Assembly: GCA_004151065.3 (NCBI GenBank)
Contig: NWUY0300006327.1
Coordinates: forward strand, 2,403 to 26,661
DNA length: 24,259 nucleotides
Direction of reading: 5' to 3'
DNA from: Larix sibirica
Lineage: Eukaryota; Streptophyta; Pinopsida; Pinales; Pinaceae
In this document: positions 19,411-24,259 of the stretch, one piece after another
Numbering within the stretch: position 1 is the stretch's first letter
Layout of the letters: the number at the start of each line of letters is the position of its first letter
Position numbers and translations under genes: made by a program
Notes under the pieces: model-generated
Databases searched by the model: none
Seen by the model: the letters and a program-made list of their open reading frames with translations, nothing else
What the model was told of the DNA's origin: nothing

Positions 19411-19503
19411 TTCTTCAACTTAATGTCATATAAAATCACTACCACATTAGATTTTCCACATCAGTTCTACCACATTCACATCAATGAAAACCTTTTCAAC
19501 AAT

Positions 19504-19727
19504 CTCCCCCTTTGTCATTGATGGCAACCTAGTAAAAAAATATTACTCCCCCTGTGATTGTACTATCTTTACTATAGTTATTTTTAGCCAACTCCCCCTA
19601 TTTTCATGCTTCTTATCTTGTACTTGTTTTATTGTTTATATCTCTCCCTTTGAAATCAATGGTAAATGATGATTCGTCCTCTCAAGTCCTACCTCTTTGC
19701 AACTCTTCCTATCAACAATTCTCCCCC
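19504..19727 (-). promoter_or_regulatory. Array of polypurine tracts before 3' LTR
   Basis: Exact ggggg-ag motifs on the minus strand lie at 19504-19510, 19546-19552, 19592-19598 and 19721-19727, with a degenerate one near 19643. The one at 19504 touches the LTR and would be the functional primer site for plus-strand DNA synthesis. Multiple such tracts upstream of the 3' LTR are known for Sirevirus-type copia elements; whether this is one is inference. Confidence 0.7.
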
Positions 19728-19752
19728 TTTAACAAATTTTTTATTTGTGCAT

Positions 19753-21345
19753 CTATTTGGGGAAAGGAATCACCCCCAATTTTTTTATGAGATACTCAAA
19801 AGTATCCCTAGCAAGAGGTTTTTTGAAAAGGTCTGCAATTTGTTCCTTAGTTCCAATCTATTCCAATTTGATATTCTTTTATATGACTTGCTCTCTTAGA
19901 AAATGATACTTCATAGAAATATGTTTATTCTTGGAAGGCATCACTAGATTTTTAGAAATGTTTATACCACTAGTGTTGTCATAGAATATAGGAATAAGCT
20001 CACTGTATTCTACCTGTATTTCTCTTAAGGTCCGCTTCATCCATAGAACTTAAGTACCACATGTTGATGTTGCAACATATTCTGCCTCTACTGTGGATAG
20101 AGACACTGAAGATTGTCTCTTGCTCAATTAGGACACTAAGTAGTTTCCAAAATAAAATGTTTCTCCACTTGTACTTCTTCTTCCATCAATATTTCTTTCC
20201 CAATATGCATCTATATAGTCTATCATAGTCAACTCATTTCCTTTTGAATACCACATTCCAAAATATGTTGTTCCTTTGAGATACCTAAAGATTCTTTTTA
20301 CTGGTAGAACATGAGTCTCCTTAGGTGTAGCTTGAAATCTTGCAACCTGTCCAAGTGCTTGCATTACATATGGTCTTGAGGTTGTCACATAAATTAGACT
20401 ACCAATCATTCATCTATAGAGTCTTTGATCCATTTCTTTAGCTTAATCCTCTTTACTCAACTTGTATCTACTAATCATACGATTACTCAAAGGTTTGCAG
20501 TCCTCCATTTTGAAATTATTCAACATTTATTTTATATACTTGGTTTTGAACTTATTCAACATTTATTTCCTTGAGATATCTAGAGTCATAGGAAGAAATT
20601 CCACTCTCCAAGTATAGACATTTTGAATTCCTTCTGCATTTCCTTGGGAAATTTTTGACTTGATCTATCATCATCACTTCCAAATATGATGTCATCAACA
20701 CACACTTCAATGACAATCATATTTCCATGTTCAACTTTTATGTAGAAATTATTATCTGCACTTCTCTTTCAGAATCTTTGTTTCTGCAAGTACTTGTCTA
20801 GTCTTGAGTAGAAAGCTTTGGGAGCTTGCTTTAGTACATAGAGGTATTTCTTCAATATGTAGTCATAGTATTTATCTTTTGATAGTAGGAACCCTTATGC
20901 TTTTTATATTTAAACTTATTATTCTAATTCTCCATTTAGAAAGGTTGATTTTGCATCCATTCGATATATCTTGGTATTTTTGGAGCATAAAAAGCAAAGA
21001 AGATTTTGATTGCTTATAATTTTTCTACATGAGAAAAAAAATTTCCAGAGTCTATTCCATCAACCTCAGCATACCCTTTGCATGCCAATATTGCTTTGTC
21101 TATGCTTACTTGTCCATTTCCATTCAGTTTGTTTTAAAGACCCATCTAGAGCCGATCACATTTTTGTTTTTGGGTCTTGGGACAAGTTCTCATGTCTCAT
21201 TTTTCACAATTTGATTTATTTCTTCTTCCATGGATTTGATCCAATGTTCATCAGTTCTAGCCTCCTCAAATTACTTTGTTCTACTTGGTCCTCCAATTTA
21301 TAAATGTTTTGTGTCCCTTCTATTGATCATTTTTTGAATATTTAC
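19753..21345 (-). pseudogene. Ty1/copia pol remnant: RT and RNase H
   Basis: Minus strand, from about 21330: FEEARTDEHWIKSMEEEINQ, ELVPRPKNKNVIGSRWVFK and a CKGYAEVDGID block near 21080. MDAKSTFLNGE at about 20960 carries the first catalytic Asp at 20955-20957. LKQAPKAFYSRLDKYL follows, then VCVDDIIFGS with CVDD at 20691-20702. The RNase H side is clear in the open frame 20128-20409: MIGSLIYVTTSRPYVMQA, FRYLKGTT, IDAYWERNIDGRRSTSG. It continues LSVSTVEAEYVATSTC, NTSGINISKN, KYHFLREQVI and KEQIADLFKKPLARDTFEYL. Pol ends at a TAG at 19753-19755. Many stops and frame changes are present. gag, protease and integrase are missing, so the element is truncated at its 5' side near 21345. Confidence 0.93.
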
Positions 21346-22180
21346 AATAATAAATCCTCTTACACTAATACGGGGTTACTATTTCTCATTTGACTATTTT
21401 AATTATAATTATATTATGGAAATACATGATTATTATTCCTCATAGGTGTATAAGAATGACTATTTTAATCATATTATCAATGCATAAATTAGAATTTTGA
21501 ACCAAATACAAAATAATAACAAGCGCTGCAAGCAGCAATGTCTATGACATTAGCTTGCAGCATAGATGCATGGCCATGCATAAACATGCAAATGAGGAAG
21601 CTCAGCAATGTTATACGCACAAAACTGGTTCTAAAGACACCCAAGTTTAGTTGAGGGGCTTATGACCAGTGCCATGCCCATAAAGATATCTCGTCGTCTC
21701 TGCAGTACACACGTGTGTCTCGTTTCCCAACCTATAGTGGAAATTCCAAATCTAGTCAGAATCTTTATAATAGTAGAGAGCGGTTGATTTTAACTATTTT
21801 TTCGATATGAAACCATACGTCTTGCAAACACTCTTGTTCAAAGTTGACGCTGCAACAAGTGTTTCTCCATCGAAGTACCATAGGTAGCCTTTGCTGTGTT
21901 GCTTATTTATGTTGTCTATTTCTTTACTATTCTAACTAAAGGGTTGATCTGATGCCTGCGCATTTAAGCAGCAATATTTTAGAGTGACAGAAAGCAGTTT
22001 TTATCATCCTGCACACAAGTTACAAATAAGAATTCCCAATTGTCATGGAGAGCATTATGGAATCTGAAAACTTACATGTCGATTGGTATGTTTTTCGAGA
22101 TTCCATTGGTCACAAATGTGGCTGCATGCAAACCACTTGTGCATATGCTTCGAACAAATATCATGACCGCAAATTAGAAT
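21346..22180. other. Low-repeat DNA, no clear gene
   Basis: The sequence is less repeat-like than the rest. It has a palindromic G-box at 21707-21718 and no frame I can support. A 60-codon minus-strand frame (22055-22237) starts with a hydrophobic stretch (FSAFLLFEYAFILICG) and is Cys/His-rich, but has no known motif. It may be upstream sequence of the LRR-like fragment that follows. Confidence 0.4.
21707..21718. promoter_or_regulatory. Palindromic G-box (acacacgtgtgt)
   Basis: A perfect 12-bp palindrome centred on CACGTG at 21710-21715, the plant G-box bound by bZIP and bHLH factors. No downstream gene is certain, so function is unproven. Confidence 0.4.
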
Positions 22181-22182
22181 AA

Positions 22183-22419
22183 ATGCATATTCAAATAAAA
22201 GGAAGGCAGAGAAGAGTCCAATGGAGGTTCTTACCATGGATACAAAAGATCCTATCTAGCATACTTCCAACCACCTTGCTATCATGTATTCAAGTGAGCC
22301 TATTAATGAGAAACCACTACTACAATCCACAAGCCCATAAGTGCAATATAGAAAAGCTCATTCCTTTTGGAAATATAACAAATCTCAAGCACTTAGATTT
22401 AAAAAATGCTTCTGTGTAA
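22183..22419 (+). pseudogene. Possible leucine-rich-repeat receptor fragment
   Basis: A 78-codon frame whose second half reads LPWIQKILSSILPTTLLSC and ends KLIPFGNITNLKHLDLKNASV before a stop at 22417. ITNLKHLDLKNAS fits the LxxLxLxxN pattern of plant extracellular LRRs, and PWIQ is common in receptor-like proteins. Only about one repeat is convincing. No signal peptide, kinase or flanking repeats were seen. If real, it is a short broken piece of a receptor-like protein gene. Confidence 0.25.
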
Positions 22420-22760
22420 TGACTAGGTCCAATCATTTTTTTCTAGGTTGACATGAAACTTTCTTGTATGATCGGTGTGAGTGTAACGTTTTTTGCAATG
22501 TAGATACAAAGATTGGTGTAATTACAATACCCATAAGCTATATAGCACATAAGGATAGATTGGGAATTGACAACCAACCTTGACCATAATAATAGATCAA
22601 ACCTCAAGAGCAAACATTGATAGATCAAACCTCGAGAACGGGTTTTGCTATAAGGATATATTAGACCTTGAATAGAAATGGGGTTAAGCATTTTAGCCTC
22701 TAGGAGGAGTTCAATGTTTTGGAATTTTTTTCATTAAAAAGTGGGGGGGGGTTAAGTGGG
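22420..22760. other. Unassigned DNA with an 18-bp direct repeat
   Basis: No gene recognised. atagatcaaacctc(a/g)aga occurs at 22592-22609 and 22620-22637, differing at one base. A run of nine G lies at 22743-22751. Confidence 0.6.
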
Positions 22761-22892
22761 TCAAAAAAGCACTATACGTTTCAAGTTATGTTTCAAAATA
22801 TCAAGATCCTTTTCATTTTCAATGGGATCTGTTTCAATGGATGGGGATCCATTTTCTTCTCCATGGGATTTGCTTCCATGACAAATTCTGGC

Positions 22893-22920
22893 AGATCTAG
22901 ATCTAGATCCGATCAGATCC
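22893..22920. repeat. GATC-rich palindromic cluster
   Basis: agatctagatct (22893-22904) is a perfect palindrome, followed by agatccgatcagatcc, so GATC occurs five times in about 30 bases. In one frame it gives Arg-Ser repeats by chance. No function is known. Confidence 0.7.
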
Positions 22921-22979
22921 ATGAATCCTACACACAGGGGTGGTGTATCCAGTAACACAGATATAATTACATTGAGAAT

Positions 22980-23281
22980 GCCACAATCTACATAGGATTT
23001 CTAGGTATGAAGTTTACTAATATTATATATATTAATTTATTAATATAGCAACGTTTAGCTAAAGAATGATACAATACTCTTCTTATATTAGGATTAAGAA
23101 TTATCAATTTGAAATAGAAATACATTTGTGACAGATGCATCATTAAAATTTGAAAGGGATAAAATTGAAATGCAGCTGAATATATGCAACAATTATAGTT
23201 TAAATGTTGAATAGAATAGATATCATTCTTAGAATGGAGATAAATGTATGAATTATGTTAAGTTTTAAACCAAATAACCAA
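22980..23281. other. AT-rich DNA, nothing seen
   Basis: Very AT-rich, including a tattatatatattaattta tract. No reading frame or repeat is worth naming. One unknown base lies at 23289, just after. Confidence 0.5.
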
Positions 23282-23385
23282 GCAAGATNTTCTGATTGCT
23301 TCTATTCTAGCTACAGGAGCAAAAAATTATTCAAATTCTATTCCTTCAACCTGAGCATACCCTTTGCACACCAGTCTTCCTTTTT
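23282..23385 (-). mobile_element. Short Ty1/copia RT fragment
   Basis: About 100 bases encode RLVCKGYAQVEGIEFE, a stop, then FFAPVARIEAIR on the minus strand. This is the highly conserved copia RT segment just before the first catalytic Asp. It matches the equivalent stretch of the larger copia remnant (CKGYAEVDGID near 21080) but is better conserved, so it comes from a different copy. Nothing recognisable as copia flanks it. Confidence 0.85.
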
Positions 23386-23639
23386 TTTTAATAGAAACTT
23401 AAACAGATATTTGTATAAAAAAGGTTGTGCATAACCATCCATGTACATAAGAAAAACCAGTCTAAGATCTAAAACTTCCTGATTCGGAATAAATATAGCA
23501 GGGACAACATTAAAGTCACAAAATTTCCAGATAGTTCTTTTGGAATTGGCCATATTGTTGGAGGGATAAACCCTTAAATATTGGTTACACAAAATTACAC
23601 AAAAAAACATTTGAGGATTTTGCAAAAGGAAACACTCAC
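23386..23639. other. AT-rich stretch downstream of exon-like frame
   Basis: A 95-codon minus-strand frame covers this stretch and runs into the copia fragment. It shows no motif. In the minus sense it follows the stop of the exon-like frame and could be its 3' untranslated region. Confidence 0.35.
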
Positions 23640-24005
23640 TTATTCATTATTTCCTGAGAATTCGTAGACATGTTGCTGAATCGAAGCTTCATCTATAGGG
23701 TGGACCCCCTCTCCAGGTGATTCGTGGAAGTGACTGCATTGTTTCATTTTAGCCATTTTTAATATTTCATCTTGGATGATATCCACAGTTCCCATTAACT
23801 CTTTCAGGTTCCCTTGCAAATCCTCCATTCTTGAATCAAAACAAGTCAACTGGTTCAAGATGTATCATGTTTCTTCTGAGACAGCTACTGTCTCATGAAT
23901 ACCCCTGCAATATGCTTCATAGATATTCCTGAGATTCCTCCTGAAATCCTCCATGCTTCCTTTAAAATACATGTAAACCGTCTGCCCAACCCTCCATGTC
24001 TTATG
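23640..24005 (-). pseudogene. Exon-like 122-codon frame, hypothetical protein
   Basis: Minus strand. A good intron acceptor (cattttccttgcttacattag, ending at 24006) is followed by a frame of 122 codons in phase to TAA at 23640-23642, with one internal TGA at 23865-23867. It reads VGQTVYMYFKGSMEDFRRNL, IYEAYCRGIHETVAVSEE, stop, ILNQLTCFDSRMEDLQGNLK, MGTVDIIQDEILKMAKMKQ, then a Glu/His-rich end. MEDF-RRNL and MEDL-QGNL look like two related helical units, suggesting a coiled coil, loosely reminiscent of plant DUF1664 proteins. I do not recognise it firmly. It is probably the last exon of a host gene or pseudogene extending past the window edge. Confidence 0.4.
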
Positions 24006-24259
24006 CTAATGTAAGCAAGGAAAATGATTGTAAGCTAGCATATTGGATACAAGGGGAAGCCTCGATGACGGAGCTATACAGGAGAACCAAATATCGATTT
24101 CCCCAATCTAAACCCTGAGAATGCTCTGAATCCTCCTTGGGTTGTGCATGAAATTGCCTCCTCTCGTGTCTTTTCATTCTTCTCACTTATTCTTTCGATG
24201 CAGCATAAATGCTAAGTGTGCGAAGGACTAGAGACGAGAAGACTTCCAACAAGCTACCA
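24006..24259 (-). other. Possible intron and upstream exon
   Basis: In the minus sense this leads into the acceptor at 24006. A 61-codon frame (24001-24186) begins MRRMKRHERRQFHAQPKEDS and is basic, then loses protein character towards the acceptor, as expected for exon passing into intron. No donor is certain. The window ends before the gene could be completed. Confidence 0.25.

Larger units (their letters stand above)
17788..19501 (-). mobile_element. 3' LTR of Ty1/copia element
   Basis: The left boundary in the minus sense is tgttgaaaagg starting at 19501, directly after the polypurine tract aaagggggagat. The right boundary is near ttccaata at about 17788-17795, close to the canonical ttccaaca end; the exact last base is uncertain by a few positions. 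Length is about 1.7 kb. Inside, in order, are a 22-bp minisatellite, a TATA box at 18616-18623, repeated gattggtgtcctcat motifs, and ctccctatttgggtttccac and attcaccccccc near the end, all familiar from plant copia LTRs. Beyond the end lies gypsy protease sequence, so the copia element inserted into gypsy. Confidence 0.8.

Noticed and set aside
22719-22955. Arg-Ser repeat protein suggested by SGRSRSRSDQ
   Set aside because: Produced by the GATC palindromic cluster and readable on both strands with the same pattern. Too short to be an RS domain.
1-24259. tRNA, rRNA or bacterial operon features
   Set aside because: No tRNA-like A and B boxes with paired arms, no rRNA strings, and no Shine-Dalgarno-spaced ORF series. 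The content is plant nuclear.

Overview
This looks like nuclear DNA from a seed plant with a large, transposon-filled genome. A gymnosperm is my best guess, from the style of the Ty3/gypsy proteins, but the sequence does not prove it. The window is AT-rich and contains no intact protein-coding gene, rRNA, tRNA or CRISPR array. What can be recognised is mostly decayed LTR retrotransposons on both strands, plus several short gene-like stretches I cannot name. There is a 117-base assembly gap at 12691-12807, and single unknown bases at 12411 and 23289.

Layout. 1-3040: mostly unassigned AT-rich DNA, with a TATA box near 889, several perfect hairpins and a weak decayed reading frame at 2281-2718. 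3040-9975, plus strand: the interior of one long, heavily mutated Ty3/gypsy element in the order gag, protease, zinc-knuckle segment, reverse transcriptase, RNase H, integrase, then a second RNase H domain downstream of the integrase. 9976-12050: a TG/AT microsatellite, then an unidentified decayed minus-strand frame with its own TATA box. 12050-14700: gap-containing DNA, then a minus-strand gag-like remnant with two adjacent zinc knuckles and an acidic 13-residue tandem repeat. 14700-16740: plus-strand stretches with exon-like features but no recognisable protein.

16741-17787, minus strand: a second gypsy copy of the same lineage, with protease joined almost directly to the integrase C-terminus. 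17788-21345, minus strand: a 5'-truncated Ty1/copia element. It keeps reverse transcriptase, RNase H, an array of polypurine tracts and a 1.7 kb 3' LTR whose upstream half contains a 22-bp minisatellite; the LTR end lies inside the gypsy protease gene. 21346-24259: low-repeat DNA with a possible LRR fragment, a very short second copia RT fragment, and a minus-strand 122-codon exon-like frame with one internal stop.

The genes do not form a pathway. The window records successive insertion, nesting, deletion and mutational decay. The most unusual points are the second RNase H after the integrase, the zinc knuckle between protease and RT, the minisatellite inside a copia LTR, and the unassigned gag-like and exon-like stretches.
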